A stretch of DNA of 64,000 nucleotides, from assembly GCF_954871325.1 (NCBI RefSeq), contig NC_088777.1:3474509-3538508 (forward strand). Reading direction: 5' to 3'. This document shows, piece after piece, positions 49,311-62,689 of this stretch. The position numbers and the translations under genes were made by a program. This stretch comes from Gordionus sp. m RMFG-2023 (lineage: Eukaryota > Nematomorpha > Gordioida > Chordodea > Parachordodidae). The notes beneath the pieces were generated by a model. That model had not been told where the DNA came from, made no database searches, and saw only the letters and a list, made by a program, of their open reading frames with translations. Numbering within the stretch: the stretch's first letter is position 1; each line of letters opens with the position of its first letter.

Positions 49311-50429
49311 ACTTAAGATCTAGGAATTATACATTTCAAAAAACATTTTTCAATTATAGGTGCAAGTTTTATTTTAAATTTAAATACAAGTATATTACAT
49401 AATAATTTAGTTAATAATATTTAATTTATTATTTAATAGCAATATTTAACTCATTATTCGTTGAAATATAAAAATTTATTTTATAATTATGTATAATTTA
49501 AATATTATTAGTGTAAGTTATCTTTTCTGAAGAACTCTAACTGTAACTAGTTGCATTTTGAAAAGGAACTTTAACCTGTAGCTAGTTATATTTTTGGAAT
49601 ATTATCCATAAATACTAGTTATATTTAACATTATTATTCTATAATCATATCATAAATAAAAAGTTGATTATTTTTATAAATGTTAGCTAATTTTTTTTTA
49701 AAATTATAGTTTAAAGTAAAACTTATTTTTGACTTTATCCAGCCCATATTATAAAATCAAACACTGTGATACCAATATTTCTTTAAATATCACAAACAGC
49801 ATTGCAATATCACAAGAGTGGAAATACTGAAATATTCCGACAAACTCAGATCTGTAAAAAAAACGCGTTTTTTGAAATGTGCTAAACCTCGGATTTAGTA
49901 GCATAACCCTTGAATTTTTAAAACTCTTGTAATAATTCAAATGTAGGTTATTCCAATTTTTTTTTTCAGTCTTGATTTTTTTTTTCTAGAAAGGAATTGG
50001 GTATTAGATGCGAATTTCGTTCGGTAAGATAATACCATAAAAAAATGTAAATTTGAACTAAATATTATTTAAAATATAAAAATACCCTAGCCGAAAGTCA
50101 ACAAAAAAGGTTTAGTTTGCCATGTGGGTATAGGATGTGAAGGGGGGGGGAGGTATTCCATATAAATTCTCCTTTCTTATGAATATTCCGGCTACGTCTA
50201 TATGAAGTATTTTAACATAATAACAAAAAAAATTCTAAAAATTGATCAAAAAACATGATATGATTGGTTACCTATGGATATTATAAGGGTTCCATTTACG
50301 CCATCTAGAGTATTGATTAATGAATTTTAGCTATGATTATTATATACTCATATATATTTTAAATTCTGTTCGATGGAAAAAATTAATAAAATTTGAGATA
50401 AACCACTGGGTGCACGCAATTCTTTCGCA
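49311..50429. other. No gene seen
   Basis: AT-rich with a poly-G run near 50140. Nothing else recognised. Confidence 0.4.
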
Positions 50430-51640
50430 GAATATTTCAACAAAATCCACTTAACTGTAAACAATCCTGGAAACCTTTCAAATTTTAGAAATTTACTAAG
50501 CTTCACAAATTTTACCCTTAAAATTCCCTATAATAAAAATATCTTATTATCCAAACATATTAAAACATCAATATCCCTCTTCAATCCTGATTCCATACCA
50601 ACTTCTATACCCAACACTTACCAATCCAAACTCCCTATTGCTCATAAGGCCAAAAAAGTTTCTAATAAAATAAATAGCCTTAATATAAACTCAGCCCTTC
50701 TCGCAATGACTTCTGAAGACTCCCCTTAGCTCCCAACAACGAGTCCACTCTAGAAGCTTTGTTTCTAAAACACCTTATATGGGATTCAGAATTTGTGTAC
50801 TCAAGCCAAAACAATCATATAGCTCTTGAAATCAACATGACGAGACAATTAAAGCCGTTAGATCTTTTAAAAAAGACTCTTCAGGAGGCCTTGATAGCAT
50901 TCGTGCTATCTTCATCCAAGACATTTTAAAACCCAACATTCCGTGTAAAGCCCTTTTATACTTACCAGGTTATTAAATATAATTCTCAATAAAAAGAACG
51001 GAGGTATTCGCCCAATAGATGTTGGGTCTTACTTCAGAAGAACCGTTAAGATCATTGCTTCACGAATCAAGGAATCTCTTTCCATGTCGCCACTTCAGGA
51101 TTTGTGTTCCTGGAGGCGCTAAATTTTAGCTCATCTCGCTCGCATAACATGACTATAGCAAATGATATTCCTGATGACCTGGTCCTAAAACTCGATTTTA
51201 ATAATGCCTTTAATACAATAAAACATCAACACTTATCCTTTGGCAAAAAATATTCTGAATACTCTTTATACATTTTCCACAGTAATTCAAGCCCTACTTT
51301 TCTAAAATACAATAACAACATAATCAAATCTCAAGAGGGAATTTAACAGGGAAACCCCTTAGGCCCAGCCCTTTTTTGCATTGGGATCCACAAAATAATC
51401 CAGTAAATTCAATCTAAATCTATCCTTACATTAAATTCCTGGTATCTAGATGCTGGCATTGTCTCCAGTTTCCACAATCATGTCCACCCCCCCCCCCCTA
51501 TCATAAAGAATCTCTCACATATTACAGGAATATCACTCAATCTCCTTAAATGTGAAATTTGCTTCCTGCCTGAATCCTACATCTATTCCTTTAGACATGA
51601 CATACCACGTCATCAACAGAGACTAGATGACACATCTTGA
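50430..51640 (+). mobile_element. Degenerate LINE reverse transcriptase
   Basis: Segments in order: INSALLAMTSEDSP and EALFLKHLIW (pre-RT linker), VRSFKKDSSGGLDSIRAIFI (RT motif 1), GGIRPIDVGSYFRR-type reading at about 51000, DLVLKLDFNNAFNTIKHQHL (first catalytic Asp), SSPTFLKYNNNIIKSQEG and QGNPLGPALFCIGIHKI. The normal second Asp box appears eroded (SWYLDAG). This RT group is common in invertebrate non-LTR elements, and I do not assign its clade. Frameshifts and stops lie between the segments. Confidence 0.85.
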
Positions 51641-54600
51641 ATCACCGATAGAGGAATCCCTTAACAATTTATTAATTATTTCATATTTTTATGAATACCT
51701 ATATTTAACTTTCTCGTGGCTTTAATAATATTTTTTAAAAAAAAATTGATGAATATGATATAATATTATTCTTCTAGTTATACCAGAGTAGATTCCATTC
51801 ATAGTTGGGCGTCTTAAAGTTGCTTTTTATATAATTATATATATGAGGGCAAAATATATAAAAAACCATGATAAAAATATAAATTAGCTAACTCAATTAA
51901 GTTAATTAGACCAATGGTTTATCTATAGTTTGTATTAATTAAATTAGCTATTAAATTATACTTAAATATATTTGACTAATTATTTTTTTGGTGCGAAATT
52001 TATTTAACCTCGATTAAAAGAATATTTTACGAAAGCTAACCTATAAATCTTCAAAATAAATATAGTTTCCCTGCGCTAAAAATAAATTTTAATCTGAATC
52101 AAAAAAAAAAAATATTCAATTAATTCTACACAATTCCAGGCCTTTTTTTAAATTTATATCTTTGCTATTCATTTAAAGAAATTTACATAGAGATGCTGTA
52201 TTTCTGATAATTATTCCCCATTTGCCTATTGAGATATTAAGTATTACCGCAGATGAATTAAATCTATAATAACATGAAGGATTCTTATCATCGACATGTT
52301 TCGATATAACTAACAATTCAAAGTGGTTTCAACTCTAGAACTATTATTAAAAATTGGATCAGAATCTATAAAATATTAAGATATCGGCGGGTATATTCGA
52401 TTGGCAGAAAATCCACTAAAATTATTTTATTAGGTTGTTGCCTTAATAAATTTTAACTACAAATTTGTCATTATACTTCTAGTCATATATCTATCCTTTT
52501 GCTAGTGAGTTTGCTTAAATAACTATTTTTTTTTAGTTAAGCTAGAAAACCCGGACCTAATTTAATCATAAAAGTTGTTGGCAAAAAAAAGTGAAAAAAA
52601 TTGATTTTGTTCAATATCTTTTGAATCACTACTATGGTAGATATAGTTTATAAATACTTTTTTTTTGACCAAGTGTAAAAAAATAAATTGGCTCTAATAT
52701 TGTTATGGTATTTTTTTATGATGAGTTTTATGTTTTATAATTCCGAGGAAATTGAACGGAGAAAATGACAGTCAAAATATATGACAACATAGCGTGATTA
52801 TTAATGAAAAGAAATAATATTATTTGTATACTACTAATATCTTCATGTAAAACATAAGGTATTATATTGGGGTAGATAAATTAAATGTCTTTCCTTAAAA
52901 AGAAACTATCTATGTATTTGAAAATTTCAATTTATAATTTTTTTTGTCGAATAAAGAGAAGGTCTCAGAATTCATTAAAAGATATCTTTTATTATCCAAT
53001 CCTTTTAAAAATATTTAAATAAAAAGCTAAAGAATTCATGTTAGTCAAAGTGGGTATAAAGGAGAATTAATGTTAGTCAAAGTGACTATTTAGGAGAATA
53101 TTTTGTTGTTCAGCTATGAACAAATATACTGTGTATTACCATTGGGTGTCCTTTCTTGTTCTATATTGAAATGTACTAAACAATTATTTTTGATAAACTA
53201 TCGTACCTAGGTTTAGAGTAAGATATTCATCTCCCGACACTAATTTTATTTTTATATGTGATTGTTATATTTAAAAAAGTTATTTATTTTCTTAATGTTT
53301 TATTACTTATTCCAAGCCAAAAATTTTTATCTTTAAAGTAGATTTATATATATAAATATAATTTAATTAAATAATTGGGGAAATTACTTTCGATGTAATA
53401 ATCCATAGTATTAAGTAAGTTTTCTATATTAAATATATATTTTTTTATGAATTCCTAATATTACATGGAATAATAATAAGCGTAATACCATTTATAAAAC
53501 TTTTGACATTTTCTATTATAATATTAATTTATACAAAATTAGAATAAAGTAATGATCATAAATTTTATAAAAATAATAAAATTATAATGATTTTATGATA
53601 CGGTAAAATAATTAGTCAAACCTTCCGTAGTAGATTCAGGAAAGCCCACATCTATCAAATCAATATAATAACAAATATAATTGTTAAATTTTTCCATTTT
53701 TTATTCAAAATAAATACCTTTGTCACATTCTAAAATATTATATTAATTTTTTTTATTTAGTTCAAGCGATTTAAAGCAAAGATAGGTTTACCTAATGTGT
53801 GTAGGAACCGACGACAGAGGACTGTATAAACTAAACAAGATAATATTTTAAGGCAATTAAATATAAATGATTTCTTTGGGTTACCACATGTTCCTTTTTA
53901 TTTTTCTCGAGCTCACAATTTTAACATTGGGAGTGATATATAATTTTACAATGTATATCGGGTAGCTTAAAAAACGCCACTCTTTGAAATTAAAACTCTA
54001 AAACGCGTTGTTCGTTTATATGAAATTTCTTATTTAATTAAGGAGTATATGGAACTTAATTCCTCCTAATTTTTTGTAATTTTAATTGGGTACGTATTTT
54101 TGAAAATTAAAAAAATAAATAAATCAAGACCCTCAAAAAGGGTTAGATGGATTGATGGGTTTCCATTGTGCTGAGACTCAGTCGAAAAATTATAACAATA
54201 AATATTTAAGGGTTTTTTTTAACACTATTTATTATCAAACACTCATTTATTGACACCAAAAATTTAACTAAAAATGATAATTTTGTGAATTAAGATCTTA
54301 TACCTATGAAACTGTGCCATGAGGAGAAAAAATGGAATGCAACAAAGTTTGATTCATGAATTCCCTAGGATAATGGGAAATATTTCTGCAACCCAGTGAT
54401 ATTGAAAACGATTTCAAAATCGATAATATTATTCCTCACACAAGATCCCTCATCTCATTTAAATCTACCGTATTATCAAGTTAGGAACGAATAAATAGGC
54501 TATAAAAAAGCAAGTGTCCGATCACTGAAAGATGAGATTTTCAGATGTTATACAAGTTAAAAGGGTGACCGATCCATATATTTTTCTCATTTTTATTTAT

Positions 54601-54782
54601 GTATTTTGATAAAAAAAAATTTAATTGTTATTTAAATGATGATCTCAAAGTGATTATTATGGATTGCTTTATAAATTATGATTAGGGTAAAAAAATTGAG
54701 AACATTAAGTTCAATGTATATTCCTTAATAAAAAATGTGCGAAATTTTATTTTTTAAAATGGTACGTTTTAAAATTTTACAG
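51641..54782. other. Long stretch with no gene seen
   Basis: AT-rich. About 53761-53822 has a short open reading FKRFKAKIGLPNVCRNRRQ after a TTTATTTAG acceptor-like site, which I could not assign. Nothing else stands out. Confidence 0.4.
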
Positions 54783-54924
54783 ATTTTCAAAACACGACAT
54801 TTTGAGCCTTTTGATATACAAAACTATTAACTGGTTGGAGAGCAGAGTCTTCGGCAATTTCTTGAATATAGTCAAAGACCCGAAGGCGCCTATATTTGTC
54901 GTTTTCTATTCAAAAAAATTATAA
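54783..54924 (+). other. Exon-like island, family not recognised
   Basis: After a TTTTACAG acceptor the frame reads LLIYKTINWLESRVFGNF, then LNIVKDPKAPIFVVFYSKKL and a stop at 54922-54924. Base composition is richer in G+C than the flanks, as in the real exons of this window. It could be the last exon of a gene whose other exons I cannot see. A short CCTTCC run follows. Confidence 0.35.
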
Positions 54925-55298
54925 ATCCTTCCTTCCTTCCTTCCTTTCTCTTCTCTCTTCTAAGTTACTTTATAAACATTGTTTCTAATAAAGGGTAGAT
55001 TAAAAAATATATATACTACCATTAGCTTGCACGACTAATATATAAAAAAAAAATTTTGGAAGGTATTTTTGAGTAAAATAATATATAAGAGTTTATATCT
55101 TACTGTGTAGCCAACTAGAACCTAAAGTGAAAGCAAGAATTGGTAGAACAGTTAGAATTTTATTCATCAGATATTTGTTTTCTTATCTCTGTTAAATTTT
55201 AATTCTTAATTTATAAAATTAAACTAGAAATGATAGAAAATATGTTTTTTTTTCTTTTTAAAAAAAAGCGATATTATAAAATGAAAAAATTTCGTAAT

Positions 55299-56696
55299 GC
55301 TTATAAATTATATTGTACTGACATAGGTTAATTTCTGAAAATTTTTTTTAAAAATAATTACTGAGTTCAAAAAAATTGTTGAAGGATTTGTATTTATTTC
55401 ATCATTAGATATGTATAGTTGTTTTGTATTTTTTTTTAAAAAAAGAGTTCAAATTTCTTCTAGATATAAAAACATTATAAAAATAGTATATAAAAATATT
55501 TAAACTAAACATATAAACCTTATTATGTACGGTTAAAATATCATGGCCAATGTCCTAATTGGCGTTTTTTTTTATTATTGTATTGGGATATATATATTTT
55601 TTTTTGTTAATTCATTATATGTATTTTTATTCCGCGCAATAATCCGGTTTGTTAACCTTAGCCCATCGGTGTGTTTAGGGATTGTAAGACTCACAATGAG
55701 TCATGTTATTCGGCGGATTTGTAAGAATTATTCTTTTATTTATTTTATTTTCATCTATATAATAGCCGTTTGTGGCAAATTAAAGAGAATTATTATTTTT
55801 TTTTGTGGGAAATTCAATAAAATTATTATACTCGGAGTTCTGCTTTCTATTCTGCCCGGACTTTTTACGGCACAACGTAATAGTCAACTATTTTTTTAAG
55901 TTGGGTTTCCCAAAAGGGATCTATAGCTATATTTAAAAATTATCGATTTGCATTTTTTTAGGTAAAAAGAACAATTCACATGGTTCATTAGTAAATTTCA
56001 TGATTCTTTGAGCATTAAATTTTTAAAAATTTGTATGCTTAAGGGAGAAAAATGTCCGTTTGTTAATATTACTATTAGAGTTTAATAATTTTGAAAATAA
56101 AAGTATTCTAATTTTGGTTTGATGGGAAAGAGGAAACACAAGTGAAGTCTCTACAAGATATTTTATTATTGCTTATAAATTATATTTGCTGGCATAGGTT
56201 AATTTCTAACTTTTTTTAAAATTATTTACGAGTTCAAAAATAATGGTTATCAAAGTACATATATTTATTTCATCATTAAGTATATAGTTATTTTTGTATT
56301 TTAAAAAAAAAAAGAGTTCAGATTTCTTCTAGATGTAATATTAATTAAAAACATTATTAAATAGCATATAAAAAAATTTAAACCAAACATAGAAAAATTA
56401 AACTTTTTTATTATGTACGATTAAAATATCATGGCCAACTATATTTTTAGTTAGGTTTCACAAAAAGGGAGCTATCGCTATATTTAAAAATTTCATTAGT
56501 AATTGTCATAATTTTTGAGCATTAAATTTTTAAAACTTTTATATGCTATATGGAAACTAAAATGTCCATTTGTTGATAATACGATTTGGAGTTTAATCAT
56601 TTTGAATATTTTTTTTAATTTTCCTTGTTTTGGGTCTAGTAAAAGTAAATTGTTTGGCGGGAATTAGGAAACACAGGTGAAGTCTCTAATAAGACC
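55299..56696. repeat. Tandem duplication, two units
   Basis: The unit starting GCTTATAAATTATATT at 55299 recurs at 56171, with matching landmarks (ATATCATGGCCAA, GAGTTCAxATTTCTTCTAGAT, GTGAAGTCTCTA). The first unit is longer because of an inserted piece at 55551-55887. Confidence 0.85.
55551..55887. other. 337-bp insertion in the first duplicated unit
   Basis: The second unit reads straight from GGCCAA into CTATxTTTTTA, while the first has 337 bp between them, bordered by CAA on both sides (a possible 3-bp target duplication). The insert is less AT-rich and keeps an open frame of over 100 codons that starts in the flank, rich in Ile/Phe/Tyr. I see no family match and no terminal inverted repeat. 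Confidence 0.6.
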
Positions 56697-56814
56697 TAAC
56701 TCCTAAGGGTTTGTAGAAAGTGCATCTGATCTCAATCTAACCACTGATGATAGTTTGGAATGTTCGAGAATTTTTTTAATTTATAATTATATCTAGATTA
56801 GATTAAAATCAAAA

Positions 56815-57980
56815 ATAATTTTTTTAGCATGGTGGTATTTATTTTTACTTAAAAATGGATGTTAGTTTATCTTATTTATTTATTTTTTAATAAGTTGTTA
56901 ACTATTGTATTTTATTTGGATGTATAATTTGAATCAGTTAAAGTTGATCACGTGATGAGTGGCGTGATATCTTTGTTTGAATTTATTGTATAAAAGATTG
57001 CTTTTTTATTTATATATAAAAATTAATTTTTTTAGCGCCGGGATATTTTTTAATGGATGTTGTTTGTTCATCTTAATTTATTTTAAATATATTGTTTTGG
57101 ATGTATTTTTTGAATCAGTTAAAGTTGATCACGTGATGAGTGGCGTGATATCTTTGTTCGAATTATTGTATAAAAGACTGATTTTTTATTTATATATATA
57201 AATTAATTTTTTTAGCGCCGGGATATTTTTTATTTAAAATGGATGTTTGTTCATCTTAATTTTTTTTAAATATATTGCTAAACATTATATATTTATGTAT
57301 GTATTTTTTGAATCAGTTAAAGTTAATCACGTGATGAGTGGCGTGATATCTTTGTTTGAATTTATTGAATAAAAGATTGATTTTTTATTTATATAATAAG
57401 AAATTAATTTTTTTAGCGCCGGAATATTTTTTTTATTTAAAATGGATGTTAGTTTATCTTAATTATTTTATTTAAAATATATTGCTAACTATTATATTGT
57501 TTTGGATGTCTTTTCTGAATCAGTTAAAGTTAATCACGTGATGAGTGGCATGATATCTTTTTTCGAATTATTGTATAAAAGACTGATTTTTTATCATATA
57601 ATAAATAATTAATTTTTTAGCGCCGGGATATTTTTTATTTAAAATGGATGTTTGTTCATCTTAAATTTTTGCTAAACATTATATATTTATATATGTATTT
57701 TTTGAACCAGTTAAAGTTAATCACGTGATGAGTGGCGTGATATCTTTGTTTGAATTTATTGAATAAAATTATTTATATAATAAGAAATTAATTTTTTAGC
57801 GCCGGGATATTTTTTTATTTAAAATGGATGTTAGTTTATCTTAATTATTTTATTTAAAATATATTGCTAACTATTATATTGTTTTGGATGTATTTTTTGA
57901 ATCAGTTAAAGTTAATCACGTGATGAGTGGCGTGATATCTTTGTTAGAATTATTGTATAAAGGATTGATTTTCGGTTTTT
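56815..57980. repeat. Six-copy tandem array, ~180-207 bp units
   Basis: The word GAATCAGTTAAAGTTxATCA starts at 56931, 57112, 57310, 57517, 57704 (GAACCAG) and 57899. Each unit holds TCACGTGATGAGTGGC, then about 40 bp on TATAAAAG or a variant, then TAGCGCCGGGATATTTTT. Open frames across it (SVKVDHVMSGVISL) follow from the repeat and are probably not coding. Confidence 0.95.
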
Positions 57981-60009
57981 CATTTATTATTATTATTCAA
58001 AGACAAAAAATGATAAGTAAAAAAGAAAAAAAAATCTCATTTTTATTAAAAATAAAAGTATTTATTAGAGTTTGTTGATTTTTTTTTCTAAAGTAAGGGA
58101 GGCACAGAAGCACCAATTGATCTCGTGACCAAACAATGTAAATTTTTAGATATATGTATATATAGAGAAACGGTAGTTAGGGAGAATTAATGTTGTAATC
58201 CGCATTTAATTTTAGTAAAATTCCGACTAGAAATCTTTCAACTTCCCTCTTCCACCAAAAAATGGATACAATTTATCACTTTTAAACAATATACTTATAG
58301 TTTTAAAAAATTAGCCCAAGACCATAAAATATGCGATCTTTCCAATAGTGTTATCCGTTTTAACAAATGTTCTGACCAGGTCTATGAGTAGAATTATGAA
58401 TAGAAATAGTTACTATGGTAATTAATGATGGTGAAGAAGAAGTTATGTTTTAGAGTATTAAAAATGGTTAGACTGGTGTGGTATACCGTATGTAGTGTTA
58501 TTTAATATCTAGTAATTTCAGTAATATATATATTACATGTCGTGCAACAAATTCAATTCCATTGCAACCATTTTAAACAATTTTCGATATATAAAAAAGC
58601 ATTAAGAAAAAAAATTTGTCAAAAAAATAAAGGGCTCTCAGCAGCATGGAAAATAATCATAATTATATACGATGATAAAAATACCAAAAGAATTTTATAA
58701 CTTTTCAAAATGTTGATGACCAGGATGAAGAGTGTATGAGAAAAACACCTAATAAATATAAGTAACAATTCTATAAAAAATATGGAAAGTAATATGAAAG
58801 GATCTACTTCAGAAGTGCAAGAATTTCATTATTAACTAAATGGATATATATACGTACAGCTCAACCCTGTCTTGGTCTCACTCTGCAAATAAGGCAATTT
58901 TTTAATGTTTAAGAAGGGCATCGATTTGTTAATCACCATAACAAATTTTAGGTTAAAATCTGTAAATATTGATACCTTGAGTTTTCTACTGTGAGTATCC
59001 CATATTAAAGTAATATAGAGTGGTAAAAATAAATTTCCCTGCAATCATTTCGTACATAGAAAATATCGAAAATGTGGTTAAAGCTATTGGAATTATTTTA
59101 TACATTATTTTATTTGATTAAAATTATTTACATGTTTATATTTCAAAAATATCATCAATATATTTTTATATTTCTAATTTTTGGCTTTGAATCAGATTCG
59201 GGTATATCAAAAGATTGGCAGTTGTTGAATCTCTTATCATTTCTCTGTCAGAGTTGAGAAATGATTATACTATTTTATTTTTCTTGTTATTTACTGCAGC
59301 AAATAAATTTTGGGATTTTAATAATAATTAATACCATTAATTCTTGTTCATTTTTAGAGATCATTTTCAGCATTAAATCTTCTTAAAATATACACCCAAT
59401 CAACAGACAGAAGATTAATATTTATTGCACTGAAAAAAAATGCATTATTAATTATATTTATATTGATTTATTAATAGGGAATATGCCACAATGACCAATA
59501 AACTTAGAGAAACTTAATTTGTCCGTAAAATAATTTATAGATAATATTTTATACCATATATCGCGACACTGCTAAGGATATTTAATTTATTGTATCCGAA
59601 TATGCAAATAACCCTATAACGTAATATTAAAAGGAAAGAATCGTATTTTTTAGTAAAACGTGCCACCCAAGGGGGGGGGGATATCTAACCCCATTCAAAA
59701 CTGCTATATCTCATTTTTAACTCAATTCTATATTTAGATTTACTATGAATTTTTTAAAATTATAAAAATTTATAGAACAAAGATATGAAAAGGGACGAGA
59801 AAGAAAGTAATTAATCATGGTATAGCTTAATCGCATTCATAAGTTCTATATTTCTTTTTTTTTATTCAATGTATATTTAATAACGAATTTTTTTTATATT
59901 ACAAGTTTATTTGTTTAATAAGTGTCATTGCCTTTTCTAAAGCAGAATATACTGTAATAATCAGGCAATAGATTTACTCTTCGTGGGTCCAGCGTCTAGA
60001 GCTGGGGTA
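57981..60009. other. No gene seen
   Basis: AT-rich, with a poly-G run near 59671. Open stretches at about 58832-59044 (minus) and 59072-59257 (plus) lack recognisable motifs and splice context, and I do not call them. Confidence 0.4.
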
Positions 60010-60530
60010 GGGGCATACTTCAACCTTTAAGGGGTGTAGAGGGAGGTATTAAAAGGGTCTAAAGGTAGGATAAATTTATTGGGGGAGGGGGGGGGGGGGG
60101 TTATCTATTAAATATTTAGATGGAATAGGGTAAAATATATTTCTGTAAAAAAATTATTTAATACTTTTATTATGGATGAACCTAATACAATAGATTAATA
60201 TTGCTAAACATCGACCTAATTTATATATTGCATACAATCATATTATTTTTCAAATAAACTTATTTCTGGATAATTTTCTGCTAACTTTTTAAATGTAATT
60301 TAAAAAAGTTAGGAATTCTTTCAGCAAACTCATAATCATGCCGAACAATTTATTCTAATTATGCATTAAGTTATTTTTTCTACAATTCATAAATGGAGGA
60401 CCATTATAATTATTACCGTGCAATTAATAATGTGGGAATATCAGTGCCGAAGGCGAGTTGATTTTTTAGGAGGGGGGGGGGAGGGGGGTAGAGTTTTTTG
60501 AGGGGGGGGGGGGTTGAAGAATCTCCTGTC
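60010..60530. repeat. Dispersed repeat paired with 41480-42190
   Basis: Shares TAAATTTATTGGGGG, TTCTGGATAATTTTCTGCTA and the following 200 bp with the copy at 41480-42190, which carries a MITE that is absent here. It holds three long poly-G runs (about 60083-60101, 60469-60480 and 60502-60513). Confidence 0.75.
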
Positions 60531-60801
60531 ATGTAGACGCTTGCTTGTGCCAATTACATCTAGGCACCCTGTCTCTATTAAAGGATACAAGTTGCCTATT
60601 GTCAAAGTCATTGACAATATCATTATATACTTTAAAAGCAAGTCTGACTTAAATCACACAGAAATAACTCAATATAAAAATAAACCTACTAATAAGATAT
60701 TGCTCACTTCAAAAAAGGGAAATAATTTTAATTGTAAACCTGTTCTACATTGTTTTCCAAACCATAAATTAGTAGCACCTAACTCAGATAAGGTTTATTG
60801 A
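60514..60801 (+). CDS. Unassigned 95-codon open frame
   Basis: Reads LLSCRRLLVPITSRHPVSIK, then KLPIVKVIDNIIIYFKSKSD, to a stop after NSDKVY. It starts in the poly-G repeat and overlaps its end, so the true start is unclear. It is less AT-rich than its surroundings. No domain recognised. It may be part of a transposable element that includes the 60010 repeat and the LINE relic downstream. Confidence 0.25.
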   Translation: MKNLLSCRRLLVPITSRHPVSIKGYKLPIVKVIDNIIIYFKSKSDLNHTEITQYKNKPTNKILLTSKKGNNFNCKPVLHCFPNHKLVAPNSDKVY

Positions 60802-61299
60802 CAAGTACCCTGCAAATGACATTATGCAGATCTTAATGTAACGAATTCGATAGTATCCATGGTATAGGTTATAGAAACGATCCTATCAATTCTTTTCCCA
60901 TATTTTCAGCTGGAGAGATAGATGGCATCTTGCCTATATTTTTTCGATGTCTAATAAATATAAATAATGCCAGCTCATACATCTTTTTACATACAAACAG
61001 ATCTAAGCAACCTCATAGTCAACACAGGGTTATCGGGAAGGGCGTCACTATTTAAAATTTTAGGGGGCTCAAGCCCCTGCCCTCTAGTGACCTGGTTACC
61101 GCATAGTTTAATCTCTTTAAATCTACACGAATAATAGTCTTTCAAATACCAAATCCATTAGAGCTTATATGAGGTTTATTTAAAGGAAAATTATTTCTAA
61201 AATAATTTGGAAGCGAATAAAAAGTTTTTAATCAATTATTTTAGCATATTCAGTTAGAAAATTGGGATTAAATGAGGTTGCGAAACTGCAGGCATCAGA
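60802..61299. other. No gene seen
   Basis: About 61030-61090 has a hAT-like rim (GGGCGTCACTATT and GGGGGCTCAAGCCCC). Nothing else recognised. Confidence 0.35.
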
Positions 61300-61660
61300 T
61301 AATTTATTTATCAAACTTGACTAGACAAATTCTTTCAATTCATTGCATCCCACTTCTCAAGGTTTATAAAAATAATTTCAAGATTAAATATAATAAAGCT
61401 TTGGAAAATTTTTAATATGTGAAGTTTCAAAAGGCGCACAATTTTATCAGTGCAAGGCCTTCGGCAGGGCAATTCTCTACTCTACCCTTGTTCTATATAT
61501 AGATAAACAGAATAATTCAGTATATAAAAATTACTTGTAACCTTAATAATAAGAATAAAAAAAATTTTTTTAAACTTTCACAAATATTTTAACTGCTTTA
61601 GATCATCATCTGGCATTCCTATTTCTAGGGGGTTTTTTAAATAACGAAATAAAAATTGAA
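61300..61660 (+). mobile_element. LINE RT relic
   Basis: The reading GLRQGNSL (about 61456-61480) is the conserved motif before the catalytic box, with flanking sequence in shifted frames resembling LLFNIYINRIIQYIK. Only this part is recognisable. Confidence 0.55.
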
Positions 61661-61769
61661 TTCACCCTTGGAATATATTTTTAATAATAAAAAATATATA
61701 TTGACGAAATAAATGGATAGCAATTACCATTTCTACAAAGTTCGGAAGACTTCCCACGGTCCTTAAAAA

Positions 61770-61974
<205 letters not shown>

Positions 61975-62689
61975 AAGAATGAAAGTATTTCGATCGTTTA
62001 ACTCATATCATCTTCTCTCAGAGGACTATTGAGAATTTTTTACTTAATCTCGCATTAAATGTAAAAGAGGGAATAAATTATCCTAAAACCAGTTTCATAA
62101 TATGACTGTGATCCCGAAAAAAAAAAACTGAGAGAAAAATAAACTGTGAAGAAAAAAAATTGATTTGTTTAACAGATGATAATTTTATCTGATGTTATTA
62201 ATAACTGTTTTAAAAAGAAATAAGTTGGACATTAAATAATTATTAATTAATTGATTTAAATTTGCGAAGTTCTTAGTCAAACCTGGGTTCAGTAATATTT
62301 CCCCAAACATATAAAATAATTTGAACTTAGAAGCATTTAAAACTTCAAAACCAGAAATACAAAATATTAGGAAATGATACTAAGAACAACCTGCAGCCCT
62401 GGATGGTAAGATTTAATCTGGGAGGTTTTAAAAATGCAAGAATTGGATTAGTCTATTTTTTTCAAAATAAAACATTTTTAATTATTTTAACCAATACAGA
62501 TATCTAAAAAAAAAATCTTAATTATATAATAAATGTTTTTACTATCAGAATTTTGATATAAAAAACTTTAAAAAAAAATAAATACTTTTTATATTATTAG
62601 AATTATCAAATCATACCCTTTTTCATTTTTAAATTAAATAAGGATTAATTCATTACAGATCCCTGCTTATTAGGATAATGTCTATGGTT

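Noticed and set aside
55543-55899. 118-codon frame taken as a membrane protein
   Set aside because: The Ile/Phe/Tyr richness is explained by A/T composition. The frame starts in the flank and crosses both insertion junctions.
56977-58078. Open frames with repeated SVKVDHVMSGVISL
   Set aside because: They follow from the tandem array; periods vary between units by amounts that are not multiples of three.
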